A stretch of 64,000 nucleotides of DNA from the NCBI GenBank assembly GCA_947479535.1, contig CANJZQ010000003.1, positions 1-64,000 on the forward strand, written 5' to 3'. The DNA is from Oligoflexales bacterium. Its GTDB lineage: Bacteria > Bdellovibrionota_B > Oligoflexia > Oligoflexales > RGVZ01. This document shows positions 42,431 to 52,519 of the stretch, in pieces. The stretch's first letter is position 1. Every line of letters starts with the position of its first letter. Position numbers and translations under genes: made by a program. A model generated the notes under the pieces. The model was not told the origin of the DNA. It ran no database searches and saw only the letters and a list, made by a program, of their open reading frames with translations.

Positions 42431-43627
42431 CTATCTTGCAAGGGGAAGGTAAAAAGGAACAACCGGTAAAATCTGAACAACATGATTGGCGAAATAGCTA
42501 AGCCAGTCATACTCCTTCAGAACAATCTTGCGGCTGTAGGGCGACTCATCCCCAACGGACTCAGGATCGTAATCGTAAACCGGACCATTTGCGTCAGGGT
42601 AGATGCTATCCCTCACATAAAACACACCGCGATTGGAACTGCAGCCACCGCGCTGCGCCCATAAATCCTCGATTTGTCCTGAAGAGCGAACCGCACGATC
42701 CGCACGCACCTGCCAATAGTCGCGCTCCTCGGGCGTCCCCGCAACATCGGCGTTATGCTGAAACTCAACGGCGCGTGCGCCGATGATCCGTCGATAATCC
42801 CGCGTCCATGCACAATTTCCGTTATCAATTTCGTCGTTAAAACCAACGACATAGACGCTGTGCCAATACCCGTTGTGATTGTAAATAACTTGCACCGGTG
42901 CCTTGTTGCTTCTCAGGTGGGACTTTACCCTCTCTGCAATGTCTGGCGGAGCGCTGCCGATCGCCCATTGATCGCGCGCCTGGTCCAAATGAACGATGAT
43001 CCGTTCAAACGGCGGCAATTGGACATGGCCATTTTGAATCTGCGCACGCTGATCCAGCCAGCTGAAACTGGCGTCGTAGACTGCACCGGCATCACCTTCG
43101 TTGGCTGGCATTGCCGTCCCATCGTGAAACGATCCCGTGTGCCAACCCTTGGAGAAACGGTAACTGCTGTTCCGAACTGCCCTTCCCCCCATACGGTTGA
43201 ATAGATAGATGGCATCGATCCGCCAGTTGGGCAGGTGGGCTGCGTCCTCCTCGTAGCCAGCCTCGTTCATGGTCATCCGCTCACTCAAGTCCAGTGGACC
43301 GTCGGGCTCACGACTCATGTTTGGAAACATTCTTGCCAACCACCATTCCGCAATTCCCGTGATCGACATGTGAAGGCAGCTCCCCGCGTCAAGCTGATCG
43401 GGCGATGCCAGCACAAAGGGCAGCAGCTCATCAAAACCGCCAGGTCCGAAAGCCCCGTCTTCGCTGCCCACCGGCAGATCGCGCACAAAAGGCCGCAGCT
43501 CTGGATGGTTCATGGCACGGAGGCCTTCACCAGATGGCATGTCCGAAGCCGCCCATCCGGGCGTGGAAGAAACAGATAGGGGGAGCAAGCCTAGAAAGAT
43601 CATGACTGCACTTGAAGGTTTTCTCAT
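42431..43627 (-). CDS. Secreted papain-like cysteine peptidase-like protein
   Basis: A 398-residue protein with a signal peptide (VMIFLGLLPLSVSSTPGWAA). Cys84 in DAGSCLHMSITGIAEWW lies at the start of a helix as in C1-family peptidases, and about 170 residues later YWHSVYVVGFNDEIDNGNCA (His256) matches the papain His strand followed by VGF/VGY. A downstream Asn or Asp could complete the triad. The rest shows no family I know. I chose the ATG at 43627; an ATG nine codons upstream is possible. It converges on the histidine kinase gene, 24 bases away. Confidence 0.6.
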   Translation of the reverse strand: MRKPSSAVMIFLGLLPLSVSSTPGWAASDMPSGEGLRAMNHPELRPFVRDLPVGSEDGAFGPGGFDELLPFVLASPDQLDAGSCLHMSITGIAEWWLARMFPNMSREPDGPLDLSERMTMNEAGYEEDAAHLPNWRIDAIYLFNRMGGRAVRNSSYRFSKGWHTGSFHDGTAMPANEGDAGAVYDASFSWLDQRAQIQNGHVQLPPFERIIVHLDQARDQWAIGSAPPDIAERVKSHLRSNKAPVQVIYNHNGYWHSVYVVGFNDEIDNGNCAWTRDYRRIIGARAVEFQHNADVAGTPEERDYWQVRADRAVRSSGQIEDLWAQRGGCSSNRGVFYVRDSIYPDANGPVYDYDPESVGDESPYSRKIVLKEYDWLSYFANHVVQILPVVPFYLPLAR

Positions 43628-43707
43628 CGTGACCCCGATCGCAACGTTGTCCATGGACTGCTTTATGCACCCAAGCCGGGATCATGGTGCCAGCAGGAGG
43701 AACCAAA

Positions 43708-44532
43708 ATGAAATCAAAATCGAATTGGGTGCATTATATAAGCGCAGGTGGCATTGCTTGGGCTGCTTTGGGGCTTTCGGCCACAGGTTTTGCCGGGCTG
43801 ATCGCCGGGACGATCAGGGTCAACGGCTACGGCGAGGCCTCTGCCGAAACAGAGCTCGTCCGGATTGGAGTTAGAGTCTTTTCACGCTGCAATGAGACAT
43901 CCGTTGCAGCAAAAAATGCAAACGCCGTTCTTGCGAACCAAGTTCTCGACGTTTTGAAAAAATATGTCCCGGAAGGTTCTGAAAACGACCAGACTTTCCG
44001 GATCATCGCAAATCCAGGTGCAAACGTACGCCAGACCGAAACCGAAGGTTATGGCGAACATATGAAAATAATTTGCGAACGCAAGTGGCGCGCTTCAGAA
44101 TCAATCTCGGCCACAATCAAGAAAATTGAGGATGTGTCAGCCTTGCAAGACGAACTCCTGCAGACCGTGGACGCTGCGTCTGGCAGCGGATCCGGAGTCG
44201 CACAAACATGGGCCGAAATCGATGCTCCGGTTTTCGATTTGCTCCCGGCTACATGGGAGAAAATTAAATCCGAGGCTCAGGCCAAAGCCCTGTCCGATGC
44301 GCGCAAAAAAGTTGCTGTGTTTGATTCAGCTTGTTCGTTTACCGGAATGCGCCTTGTGCGCGTGAGCGACCCCAAGTTTACAGAGACCAGGCTGTATGAC
44401 AAAGTCGCTTATGCACGGATTTCGACGGACACCCCGATCATGCCGGACGCCCTCCAAGTCAGCAGCACTTGGGACTTTGTCTGGGCTTATGACAAGGCTT
44501 CCACCAGCGGTGGACCTCAGTGCCTACACTAG
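43708..44532 (+). CDS. SIMPL-domain (DUF541) exported protein
   Basis: A protein of about 274 residues with a signal segment (AGGIAWAALGLSATGFAGLIAG) and then a SIMPL/DUF541-type domain: TIRVNGYGEASAETELVRIGVRVFSRC, VLANQVLDVLKKYVP, and a C-terminal part with WDFVWAYDK. Members occur in periplasmic or outer-membrane-associated proteins of varied function. GGAGG precedes the ATG at 43708. It is divergent from the papain-like gene and its end overlaps yihY by nine bases. Confidence 0.8.
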   Translation: MKSKSNWVHYISAGGIAWAALGLSATGFAGLIAGTIRVNGYGEASAETELVRIGVRVFSRCNETSVAAKNANAVLANQVLDVLKKYVPEGSENDQTFRIIANPGANVRQTETEGYGEHMKIICERKWRASESISATIKKIEDVSALQDELLQTVDAASGSGSGVAQTWAEIDAPVFDLLPATWEKIKSEAQAKALSDARKKVAVFDSACSFTGMRLVRVSDPKFTETRLYDKVAYARISTDTPIMPDALQVSSTWDFVWAYDKASTSGGPQCLH

Positions 44533-45843
44533 ACAGGCAGACAACTTTGTCGGCCCCTTTTGCCCAGGGGCCTTGCCACTGATGATACGCATTGTGGTTG
44601 GCAGATCGAAATCAAATTCGTGATGCCAACCGCTCAACCACTCTAGCGCTGGCGCAGCCAGGCTTGTGTTCAATTCAGCAAGATCCACCATCTCAGCAGG
44701 TTTAGCCGGAAGATAACCAGAGTTGATCGCGCCAAGCATCTCGCTTTTAGCATCAGGAACTGTGGCTTCTGCGATCAGGCCCAGCTGAACTAGCGCCTCG
44801 CAGGCGTCGGCGATCCAGTCTTGGGGCAACTTGGACTTCTGAACCATCTGGGCAACACTCACAGGATGTCCGCTGCCAGCCGCGAAATTCCTGTGGATGA
44901 TCACCAATACGGCAAGGGGCAGCATTTCTTGAATTCGCAAATTTCGGATGCGGTCCAAGGGGTGGGTCACTTTGTCCACCGTGTCATCGGCCTCAGATTT
45001 GGGAAAACCCTGTTGAAGCCGCCAAGCGATTAATGCACCGAAAAGAATGATCGCCCAACAGATGTAAATCCAGAGCAGAAAAACCGGAACGGCCGCGAGC
45101 GCCCCATAGATGTTTTTGTAATTGGTAAAATTGCTGGCGTAATAAGTATAAAGTCGCGATCCCTGATGCAATAAAGTGCCTGCCACAAAAGCACCTATGG
45201 TTGCCTGCCGGCGCCCCACCGGGCAATTGGGAATGACCTTGTAAGCCAAAAAGAAAAATGAAACCCAAACTCCCCAGGCGATCAGACTGGAAATCGTAAG
45301 GGTCACCCAACTTCTTTTTCCCACGACAGAAGAAACGTCAAACATCTCCTGAATCCGGTAACCGGAGACCACGCCGATCACAATGGAGCCCGCAAAAACG
45401 CCTAGGGTAAGAAACGTCCAGAAGTAGACAAACCGCGTGAAGACGTTACGGTCTTGACGCACCAGCCAGATTCTATTTAGAGCCTGTTCGATCTGGCGCA
45501 AAAGCAGGATCAAAGTGATGACGATCCCGGCAAAACTTGTGATCCCTATTTTCTTCAGATCCAGCTGGCCCAGGAATTGTTGCAGATACTCAATGACCTG
45601 GGTTCCGCTGCCCGCTGCCAGATTCTGCAGGATGAAGTCCCGCACCGAACTCATCAAATGACTGTTCGCACCCAATAACGGAGTGAACAAAGAAATCAAA
45701 GTGAACACGGCAGCCAGAGATGGCACCAATGAGAATAGCGTGATGTAGGCCATGGCAGAGGCTTGCTTCAACAAATCACAGCGAATGATGTCCGACCAGA
45801 TGACCGATGCCGCGTGACGGATTTTGATGTCTATCCCATTCAC
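44524..45843 (-). CDS. YihY/BrkB family membrane protein
   Basis: A 439-residue membrane protein. The N-terminal 290 residues match YihY/BrkB (KQASAMAYITLFSLVPSLAAVFTLISLF, RVWIYICWAIILFGALIAW-type helices; six in total), followed by a soluble C-terminal domain (LPLAVLVIIHRNFAAGSGHP...) like a winged helix. Early annotation as RNase BN is not supported for this family; the true role is unclear. Start is GTG with AAGGGG upstream. Confidence 0.9.
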   Translation of the reverse strand: MNGIDIKIRHAASVIWSDIIRCDLLKQASAMAYITLFSLVPSLAAVFTLISLFTPLLGANSHLMSSVRDFILQNLAAGSGTQVIEYLQQFLGQLDLKKIGITSFAGIVITLILLLRQIEQALNRIWLVRQDRNVFTRFVYFWTFLTLGVFAGSIVIGVVSGYRIQEMFDVSSVVGKRSWVTLTISSLIAWGVWVSFFFLAYKVIPNCPVGRRQATIGAFVAGTLLHQGSRLYTYYASNFTNYKNIYGALAAVPVFLLWIYICWAIILFGALIAWRLQQGFPKSEADDTVDKVTHPLDRIRNLRIQEMLPLAVLVIIHRNFAAGSGHPVSVAQMVQKSKLPQDWIADACEALVQLGLIAEATVPDAKSEMLGAINSGYLPAKPAEMVDLAELNTSLAAPALEWLSGWHHEFDFDLPTTMRIISGKAPGQKGPTKLSACLV

Positions 45844-45892
45844 AAAACACCCCTTTCATCAGGCCTCGACAATGCCGTGGCTCGTTTTGTCG

Positions 45893-46564
45893 TCAATGAA
45901 GTGGCTTGCCCACGCCATCCGATGCCGGCACATCCTGCCGGAATGCATCACGCTCAACGTCGCGTCGCGCCTGTTCGTAACGTTTCTCAGCCCACTGCCG
46001 CATGACGGTCAGCTGTTGCGCCCAAGAGTCTTCCATGCGCTCCAGCATGAAGCCGGCAAACAGAGCATCCATCATAGCAAGAAAAGTTGTCATCAGGTCC
46101 AACCGAAGCCCAACAGGCTCAGCCAGTGCTGCGGTCTGCAGGGTCACATCCTTTGCATCGGCCTGCTGCGGAAATTGAACGCCGCGTGGACTGAGGTCTT
46201 TCGATGACAAGGTGCAGGAAAATTCACCAAGTCCTTCGACATGAAAACCAACGCGCATGTCGCGGATGGTTTTTCCGGCCAGAATACCGGCTGCGGCTTC
46301 CGGGGTCTGCGCCGGTGCGCCGCCGCGCATCTGGTGTACATGCACGCGACCAGATTCGGCTTCCAGAGTTAAACGGTCGTCCACCCAGTAGCGCGCACGG
46401 CGTTTTTGACCATTCGTGGGGCAAACAAATTCGAGCGGTTCCTCGTTGGAATCTGCGCGGTGCCAAAGCCACACTAGAAATTCGCGGGCCAGGAAGCGTT
46501 TCGCCTTGGTCAAGGCAGCCATCTGATCCAAACGGGCTGCCATCTGTGGATTAATCTGAGCCAT
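45893..46564 (-). CDS. Hypothetical protein, distantly RdgC-like
   Basis: A 223-residue soluble protein. FLAREFLVWLWHRAD near the N-terminus resembles a motif seen in some RdgC-like proteins, and MDALFAGFMLERMEDSWAQ near the C-terminus is helical; the similarity is weak and I would not assign function. GGAGAA precedes the ATG. It is 49 bases upstream of yihY on the same strand. Confidence 0.6.
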   Translation of the reverse strand: MAQINPQMAARLDQMAALTKAKRFLAREFLVWLWHRADSNEEPLEFVCPTNGQKRRARYWVDDRLTLEAESGRVHVHQMRGGAPAQTPEAAAGILAGKTIRDMRVGFHVEGLGEFSCTLSSKDLSPRGVQFPQQADAKDVTLQTAALAEPVGLRLDLMTTFLAMMDALFAGFMLERMEDSWAQQLTVMRQWAEKRYEQARRDVERDAFRQDVPASDGVGKPLH

Positions 46565-46931
46565 GATGAGGGTTCTCCGAAAAAAGCTTTAATTTCAGGA
46601 ATTTAGAAATAGGGGTACCTGGGGATAAGCTGTGGGTAGACTGTTAGCAAAGCGTGGACAACACACTTTACGAACCGTCGCACGGCTCCCCATTAAATCC
46701 GCCTGAGTGATTGTCGCTGGAGGCAAAGACCGAAGCCGGGTGGGCAGATCATTAGGCCAAAACAGGGGACAAAATCTTCTAGGCACACTCAACATAACGA
46801 TGTTCAAAACGATTAACTGAAGGAGGAGTTTTCATTTTCGCGTCCTGGTTGTCAACAGCATGATGACATTTTTTTTTAAAAATTTTTCGTAGCATGATAC
46901 GCAAGGGTTTCAAGGTACTTGGAGCCATCCG
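46565..46931. other. Intergenic region, no gene seen
   Basis: About 370 bases between divergent genes. A TTTTTTTTTAAAAATTTTT tract (46868-46886) lies about 50 bases upstream of the Smr gene, with AGCATGATGACA and AGCATGATACGC as a short direct repeat on either side; this is probably the promoter region. GATAAGCTGTGGGTAG and GTGGACAACAC resemble parts of DnaA boxes but match the consensus poorly. Reading frames here are short and not convincing. Confidence 0.5.
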
Positions 46932-47423
46932 ATGCGCAAAAAAACAGCAGATAAATCGATCCAAAATACGACTTTCAAACACGGAGTCCGTTTTGAATTG
47001 GAATCAGATGCTGAAAATTTGTTCAAGACTGCGGTCGATGCCATGGGCAAGAGTTCTGCACCATTGGATGACAAGGATGCTGAAACCAAGGCCCATCAAG
47101 CCGGTAAATCGCGGAAAAACAAAGGAGCAACCATTAAAATTGACCTCCATGGAATGACCTTGGAAGTCGCAAAACGTCACGTTGATAACCGGATCAACGG
47201 CATTCTGGCGCAGCTTTCGCCAGGAGCCAGCGCCGCCTTTGACATCGTCACCGGCAAAGGGTTGAACAGCGGCAGCGGCGGGGGCGTCTTGGCCCGGGAA
47301 ATTCCAGAATGGGTTCGCCAGAGGTTCGCACCGCACATAGTTGATATGGACGAATCGCCTGCGGAAGTGCAACTTGGCGGAATGCCCATGCGGGGCAACT
47401 TTCGCGTGACCATCAGAGGCTGA
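46932..47423 (+). CDS. Smr-domain protein
   Basis: A 163-residue protein with a C-terminal Smr (small MutS-related) domain: IDLHGMTLEVAKRHVDNRI, FDIVTGKGLNS and EIPEWVRQRF, followed by a MRGNFRVTIRG end. Smr domains are endonucleases acting on branched or ribosome-associated RNA/DNA. The first 70 residues are charged and probably flexible. GGAG precedes the ATG, and prmA follows after seven bases. Confidence 0.88.
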   Translation: MRKKTADKSIQNTTFKHGVRFELESDAENLFKTAVDAMGKSSAPLDDKDAETKAHQAGKSRKNKGATIKIDLHGMTLEVAKRHVDNRINGILAQLSPGASAAFDIVTGKGLNSGSGGGVLAREIPEWVRQRFAPHIVDMDESPAEVQLGGMPMRGNFRVTIRG

Positions 47424-47430
47424 GAACCGA

Positions 47431-48444
47431 GTGTCAAACCAATCACCAAAGAATCCGAACCATCCGGTCAAAACATACGAACTCCGGATTACCTTTCATT
47501 CGGGCACGGTGACGGCACTTGAAGTCAAACAGCGCACCATGGCGCTGTTAAAGTCACTCGGCGTGGACTCCTTTGTCGAAGGCGCGATCGATGGCCTGGA
47601 CATTGACAACGAATTCACCAATGAGCCGCGCGATTTCTACACAGAACTAGGCGGCCTTGAATTACCCATCTCCGTCTACAAGTACTCATCCGAATACCTC
47701 AATGACCTGCGGGCACGCATCGCCCAGCACTTTGACACGCGATACCCAAATCAAGTGTCCTGTTCCATGCACGACATGGACACGGCGGTGTGGCTTGAAG
47801 GCTGGAAGGAAAGCTTCAAGCCAATCATCACGGAGAGGTTTGCGATATTTCCGCCCTGGGACAAACCCAGTGATGCCATCAACCAAAGTCGTCTTTTGCT
47901 CGAAATCGACCCGGGCATTGCGTTTGGAACCGGGCAGCACGCAACCACCCAGCTCTGCCTGCGCGAGCTTGAGTCCATTGCCAAGGACGCCGGTCAGGCA
48001 AGCCTCGCCTCGTCATCGTTGCTGGACGTTGGGACAGGAACAGGGATCCTCGCGCTGGGCGCCTTGAAACTCGGCTTTGGCCGCGTTGCCGGCACCGATA
48101 TCGACCCAGATGCCGTCCTCGCCTCACGCAACAACGCCATGGCAAATGGAATCGATTTGGCTGTCATCCAATCCACCGTGCCGTCCGCGGCGGCCGCGGC
48201 GCACCTGCCCCCTGAATTCAAACCACCGTTTAACTTTGTCGTCGCAAACATCCTCAAGGTTGTCCTGGAGAAAATCCTTCCGGACTTGGCAGGTGCTCTG
48301 GCGCCCGGCGGCCTTCTGATCCTCTCTGGCCTTCTTCATGAAGATGCCCAAGCCCTGACCCGCCAGGCCGGTGGGCTCGGCCTTTCCTTCGTCCGCGAAT
48401 CACTGCAAGACGACTGGGCATGCCTGGTGCTTCGACTACCATGA
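47431..48444 (+). CDS. prmA: Ribosomal protein L11 methyltransferase PrmA
   Basis: A 337-residue SAM-dependent methyltransferase: LLDVGTGTGILALGALKLG (motif I), VAGTDIDPDAVLASRNNA (II) and NFVVANILKVVLEKILPDLA (post-II, with the N-x-L of PrmA), then LAPGGLLILSGLL. The N-terminal 150 residues hold the L11-binding domain. Start is GTG, seven bases after smr; rsmE overlaps the stop by four bases. Confidence 0.93.
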   Translation: MSNQSPKNPNHPVKTYELRITFHSGTVTALEVKQRTMALLKSLGVDSFVEGAIDGLDIDNEFTNEPRDFYTELGGLELPISVYKYSSEYLNDLRARIAQHFDTRYPNQVSCSMHDMDTAVWLEGWKESFKPIITERFAIFPPWDKPSDAINQSRLLLEIDPGIAFGTGQHATTQLCLRELESIAKDAGQASLASSSLLDVGTGTGILALGALKLGFGRVAGTDIDPDAVLASRNNAMANGIDLAVIQSTVPSAAAAAHLPPEFKPPFNFVVANILKVVLEKILPDLAGALAPGGLLILSGLLHEDAQALTRQAGGLGLSFVRESLQDDWACLVLRLP

Positions 48445-49274
48445 GCAAGCACATATTCCGTTTTTTTGCCTCGCGCACTTCCGACACCCAGTGGACGCTG
48501 GATGACGAGGACGCCCATCACGCACTGAAGGTCCTTCGCCTCCCGGCTGGTGAAACAGTCGAAGCCACCGACGGCAAGGGAACCCTCGTCCGCGGATCCC
48601 TCCTTCCAACGGGAAAGGAATCGGCAGACATCACGAATGCCTCCGTCATGCACACCGACGGACCCGTCGCCGGTTTGGGCATCGTCCACCGGATTCGATT
48701 GGAGCTTGCAGTCGGGGCCCTGAAGCCAGGCGATCTTGACGATGTCATTCCTGCCCTGGTCGAACTTGGGATCGACCGCATTTCGGTTTTCATCACTGAA
48801 GAAACCGGTAAAAACCGCCTTGCGGACAAGTCCATTGAACGCTGGAACCGGATCATCAGGACTGCAACCAAACAATCAAAACGGCTGTGGCTCCCGGAGC
48901 TGGCAACCTTCGACTCGATCCACGACTGGCTGGCCAGCTTGCCAGAGGCATCAGAAACCAAGGATCAAAACGCCCGCTGGATCTTTGCCGAACCTGAACC
49001 TGATGATTGCACCGAGACTGAAAATATAAAAACCCAAACTGGCTTCCACGCGGTTCAGGGTTTCTCAAAAAGGACGGATGGCAATTCCGTCGACTCGCCA
49101 ATGATGCTGACCGGTCTCGTTGGCAGTGAACGTGGCTTTTCGGCAAACGAGGCTCAGGCCGTGCTGAAGCAAGGATTTATGCCCGTATCCCTTGGGCCCC
49201 ATATATTACGAGCCAGGACTGCGGCGATCGCGGCGGCGACGATGCTGGCTATGGCGGGGCATGCGGTGCAGTGA
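48441..49274 (+). CDS. rsmE: 16S rRNA m3U1498 methyltransferase RsmE
   Basis: A 277-residue SPOUT methyltransferase. The N-terminal PUA-like domain (IFRFFASRTSDTQWTLDDED) is followed by LELAVGALKPGDLDDVIPALVELG, VGSERGFSANEAQAVL and MPVSLGPHILRARTAAIAA, the knot motifs that bind SAM. It methylates uridine 1498 in the ribosomal A/P region. It starts at ATGA overlapping prmA, a common ribosome-modification pair. Confidence 0.93.
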   Translation: MSKHIFRFFASRTSDTQWTLDDEDAHHALKVLRLPAGETVEATDGKGTLVRGSLLPTGKESADITNASVMHTDGPVAGLGIVHRIRLELAVGALKPGDLDDVIPALVELGIDRISVFITEETGKNRLADKSIERWNRIIRTATKQSKRLWLPELATFDSIHDWLASLPEASETKDQNARWIFAEPEPDDCTETENIKTQTGFHAVQGFSKRTDGNSVDSPMMLTGLVGSERGFSANEAQAVLKQGFMPVSLGPHILRARTAAIAAATMLAMAGHAVQ

Positions 49275-49337
49275 TATGATTTTCAGCGTCTTTGAAGCGC
49301 AAACCCCATGCATCATGCTTCACGAAGGTAAAATGCC

Positions 49338-49928
49338 ATGAAAAAAATCCAAGGACGACGCGGAGGTTTGAAATCGCTCCTGGTTGAACCGTTTGAACAA
49401 ATCAAACTCGGTTTGATTTTCCTCGGCCTCAACATCGCATTTTCAATCATCTGCCTGACCGTTTTCGCCTACTACTTGTACGACATCTATAAAGCGATGG
49501 CGGTCTACTTCAAGTTATCCGATCAGGAAAGCATCCTGGCGGCCAGCAAACTCGCTGTCCCTGCTGCCGTCGGCCTTGGGTTATTTACTTTGTTCGTTGC
49601 CGCAACTCTTTTTGTTTCGATCCGTTACACCCACGCGATTTACGGCCCCCTGGTCTCGATCAACCGCTTTTTGGACGAACTCCTGTCGGGCCAGCGCCCC
49701 CACGTCATTGCCTTGCGGGAAACCGACCAGTTGCGGGATTTGGCAGATAAGCTGAACCGGGTTGCCGAACGCCTGGACACGGGACAACGCGCTGGCGCTC
49801 TCGTTGCCATCCACCGTTACCTTGACGAACTCGGAGCAGGGAAGAATCCCGCGCCGATTACTTTGCGTGACGGTGATTCTTTTCGTGAACTCGCCGAGAA
49901 ATTAAACAAGCTTGGATCGCGGCCGTAA
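49338..49928 (+). CDS. Membrane protein with two tandem HAMP-like segments
   Basis: A 196-residue protein with two membrane helices (residues about 24-48 and 73-95), a short external loop and a cytoplasmic tail. The tail has two copies of one 37-residue pattern: residues 104-140 ([18 protein letters not shown]...) and 154-190 ([18 protein letters not shown]...), sharing LDEL, G-x, ITLR/IALR and L-A-x-KLN. The first copy follows the helix directly, as a HAMP domain does. There is no kinase or methyl-accepting part. It stands between rsmE and aconitase; AAGGTAAAA precedes the ATG. Confidence 0.75.
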   Translation: MKKIQGRRGGLKSLLVEPFEQIKLGLIFLGLNIAFSIICLTVFAYYLYDIYKAMAVYFKLSDQESILAASKLAVPAAVGLGLFTLFVAATLFVSIRYTHAIYGPLVSINRFLDELLSGQRPHVIALRETDQLRDLADKLNRVAERLDTGQRAGALVAIHRYLDELGAGKNPAPITLRDGDSFRELAEKLNKLGSRP

Positions 49929-49954
49929 GCCGCTTTGAAAAAGGAGATTTTCCA

Positions 49955-52237
49955 ATGAGCAACCAGCTAAAAAAATCCGTTTGCGCCACCACTCAAGCCA
50001 TGGTGAAAAACAACTGCGAACGCATCGCAACCAGGTCAGAGAAATATCGCAAGGAACTTGGCCGCAGCCTGACCCTTGCTGAAAAGATCCTGTTTTCCCA
50101 CTTGGACAACGACGCCAACATCAAAACCCAACAACGCGGCAAGAGCTTCATCATGCTCCGCCCCGACCGCGTCGCGATGCAAGATGCCACTGCCCAGATG
50201 GCCATCCTCCAATTCATTCAATCCGGCCGCAAGAAAGTCGCCGTCCCCAGCACGGTGCATTGTGATCACTTGATCCTGGCCCGCAAGGGCGTAAAGGACG
50301 ACATGAAGGTCGCCACCACAGAGAACGAAGAGGTTTATAACTTTCTTGAAACCTCCTCGAACAAATATGGCCTGGGCTTCTGGAAGCCAGGTGCCGGGAT
50401 CATCCACCAGGTCGTCCTCGAGAACTACGCCTTCCCAGGCGGCCTCATGATCGGCACGGACTCCCACACCCCCAACGCTGGCGGCCTTGGCATGCTTGCA
50501 ATTGGTGTCGGTGGAGCCGATGCGGTCGACGTTATGGCGGGAATGCCCTGGGAACTTCTCAATCCAAAAATTGTAGGCGTCAAACTGACGGGTCAAATGA
50601 AGGGCTGGACCTCCTCCAAGGATGTCATTCTTAAACTTCTTGGCAAAATGACCGTCAAGGGCGGCACCAACAAAATTGTTGAGTACTTTGGACCTGGCAC
50701 CAGATCAATCAGCTGCACGGGCAAAGCCACCATCACAAACATGGGTGCGGAACTTGGCGCAACCTGTTCGGTTTTCCCTTACGATGAACGCATGTCGGTC
50801 TACCTTCGCGGAACCGGTCGCGCCGACTTGGCCGACATCGCTGACAAGCACGCTGCTGACCTGCGGTGCGACGCTGATGTTGAGGCCAATCCATCGAAGT
50901 ACTTTGATGAAGTCATAGAACTCGATCTTTCATCACTTGAGCCACAAATCGTCGGGCCGCATTCTCCGGACCTTGCACGTCCCGTCTCGATGATGCGCGA
51001 TGAAATCAAAGAAAAAAATTATCCCGATCATATTTCGGCGACATTGATTGGCAGCTGCACGAACTCATCGTATGAAGACATCTCGCGCACAGCCGCGGTT
51101 GCCAAATTTTGCCTGGACAACGGAATCAAGGCCAAGGCCCAGTTTCTGGTGACCCCTGGCTCCGATCAAATCTTCAATACGATTGAACGGGACGGGTTGC
51201 TGAAGACCCTCGTTGAATTTGGCGGCACCGTGCTTGCCAACGCATGCGGGCCATGCATTGGTCAGTGGCAGCGTGACGACATCGAAAAAGGCAAACCAAA
51301 CTCCATCGTCACGTCGTTCAACCGAAATTTCCGCGGCCGCAACGATGCCAATCCGGAAACGCTGAGCTTCATCACGGGTCCGGAGATGGTCGTGGCTTAC
51401 GCCGCCAGTGGATCCCTCGGATTTGACCCCAACCGTGACACGCTCAAATCCACCAGCGGCAAGGAAATCAAACTCTGCCTGCCGGAAGGCCCGGAACTTC
51501 CGAAGGCGGGCTTTGTCTCTGGTGATTCTGGCTTCGTTGAACCAGCCGCAGACGGCAGCAAAGTCAGCATTGCGGTCAGCCCCACGAGCGAACGCCTGCA
51601 GATCCTCAATCCATTCGCAAAATGGGATGGCCATGATTTCACCAGCCATCTTCTGCTGGTCAAGACAAAAGGAAAGACGACGACCGACCACATTTCTCCG
51701 GCAGGCAAATGGCTGCGCTTCCGTGGTCACCTGGACCGCATCAGCGACAACATGTTCCTTGGCGCGACCAACGCGTTCCAAACGGAAATTGGCAAAGCTA
51801 AAAACGCGCTCAACGGCGAAATCAAAAACATCAGCGACGTTGCCCGCGATTACAAGGCCAAAGGCAGCCGCTGGATTGTCGTCGGTGACGAAAACTACGG
51901 CGAAGGCTCGAGCCGCGAGCATGCCGCGATGTCACCGCGCCTTCTCGGTGTCAGCGCCGTGATTGTCCGCAGTTTTGCCCGCATCCACGAAACCAACTTG
52001 AAGAAGCAAGGTGTCCTTGCCTTGACCTTTGCAAATCCCGCCGACTACGAAAAGGTTCGCGAGGACGACAAGATCAGTGTGACTGGCCTGACAACTTTTG
52101 CGCCAGGCAAGTCACTCACTGTGACGCTTGAGCATAAAGATGGCTCCAAGGATTCGATCGAGGGTAAACACTCGTACAATGCCGAGCAAATTGCCTGGTT
52201 CAAGGCTGGCTCCGCACTGAATCTGATGAAAGACTGA
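49955..52237 (+). CDS. Aconitate hydratase (mitochondrial-type aconitase)
   Basis: A 760-residue enzyme with the iron-sulfur cluster Cys residues in [10 protein letters not shown] and [27 protein letters not shown]-type sequence in the N-terminal half ([11 protein letters not shown]) and the swivel-domain motif [11 protein letters not shown] with the catalytic Ser/Arg. It isomerises citrate to isocitrate in the TCA cycle. Length and sequence match the mitochondrial-type family rather than AcnA/AcnB of E. coli. AAGGAG lies nine bases upstream of the ATG. Confidence 0.96.
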   Translation: MSNQLKKSVCATTQAMVKNNCERIATRSEKYRKELGRSLTLAEKILFSHLDNDANIKTQQRGKSFIMLRPDRVAMQDATAQMAILQFIQSGRKKVAVPSTVHCDHLILARKGVKDDMKVATTENEEVYNFLETSSNKYGLGFWKPGAGIIHQVVLENYAFPGGLMIGTDSHTPNAGGLGMLAIGVGGADAVDVMAGMPWELLNPKIVGVKLTGQMKGWTSSKDVILKLLGKMTVKGGTNKIVEYFGPGTRSISCTGKATITNMGAELGATCSVFPYDERMSVYLRGTGRADLADIADKHAADLRCDADVEANPSKYFDEVIELDLSSLEPQIVGPHSPDLARPVSMMRDEIKEKNYPDHISATLIGSCTNSSYEDISRTAAVAKFCLDNGIKAKAQFLVTPGSDQIFNTIERDGLLKTLVEFGGTVLANACGPCIGQWQRDDIEKGKPNSIVTSFNRNFRGRNDANPETLSFITGPEMVVAYAASGSLGFDPNRDTLKSTSGKEIKLCLPEGPELPKAGFVSGDSGFVEPAADGSKVSIAVSPTSERLQILNPFAKWDGHDFTSHLLLVKTKGKTTTDHISPAGKWLRFRGHLDRISDNMFLGATNAFQTEIGKAKNALNGEIKNISDVARDYKAKGSRWIVVGDENYGEGSSREHAAMSPRLLGVSAVIVRSFARIHETNLKKQGVLALTFANPADYEKVREDDKISVTGLTTFAPGKSLTVTLEHKDGSKDSIEGKHSYNAEQIAWFKAGSALNLMKD

Positions 52238-52389
52238 CGAAAAGGCTAAAGGAAACCCAAGAGCCTGAATTGTCTAATAAAATGACACCCAGGCGGGGTA
52301 TTGGATCCGGCGTATCCTTGCACACTGCCATTTGCTTTGGTGGCTTGTCGTCATTTGCCCCGTGCCGGCGTTTTCCAGCGGATGATTCG

Positions 52390-52416
52390 TTGACAAGTTG
52401 ATGGCAGGCATATAAA
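52390..52416 (+). promoter_or_regulatory. Predicted promoter of the initiator tRNA
   Basis: TTGACA (52390-52395) and TATAAA (52411-52416) are separated by 15 bases, slightly short for a sigma-70 spacer. Transcription would start a few bases before the tRNA at 52432. Confidence 0.6.
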
Positions 52417-52431
52417 CCAACCTCGATCTGT

Positions 52432-52508
52432 CGCGGGGTGGAGAAGTCTGGTATCTCGTCGGGCTCATAACCCGAAGACCGCAGGTTCAAATCCTGCCCC
52501 CGCTACCA
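52432..52508 (+). tRNA. Initiator tRNA-fMet (anticodon CAT)
   Basis: Cloverleaf with acceptor CGCGGGG/CCCCGCT, in which position 1 C does not pair with position 72 T, D-arm GAGA/TCTC, anticodon stem TCGGG/CCCGA and loop CTCATAA, T-loop TTCAAAT, encoded CCA. The unpaired first base pair and the three consecutive G-C pairs in the anticodon stem identify the initiator rather than an elongator tRNA-Met. A promoter and terminator flank it closely. Confidence 0.96.
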
Positions 52509-52519
52509 ACATAAGTCCC

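Noticed and set aside
46615-46665. DnaA-box-like sequences suggesting a replication origin
   Set aside because: GATAAGCTGTGGGTAG and GTGGACAACAC differ from TTATCCACA at several positions, are too few, and no dnaA or dnaN gene is near.
46595-46807. 70-codon minus-strand frame in the intergenic region
   Set aside because: It lacks a good ribosome binding site and recognisable features; composition is not gene-like.
51065-51922. 285-codon minus-strand frame inside the aconitase gene
   Set aside because: It is a shadow of the plus-strand coding sequence with no recognisable domain.
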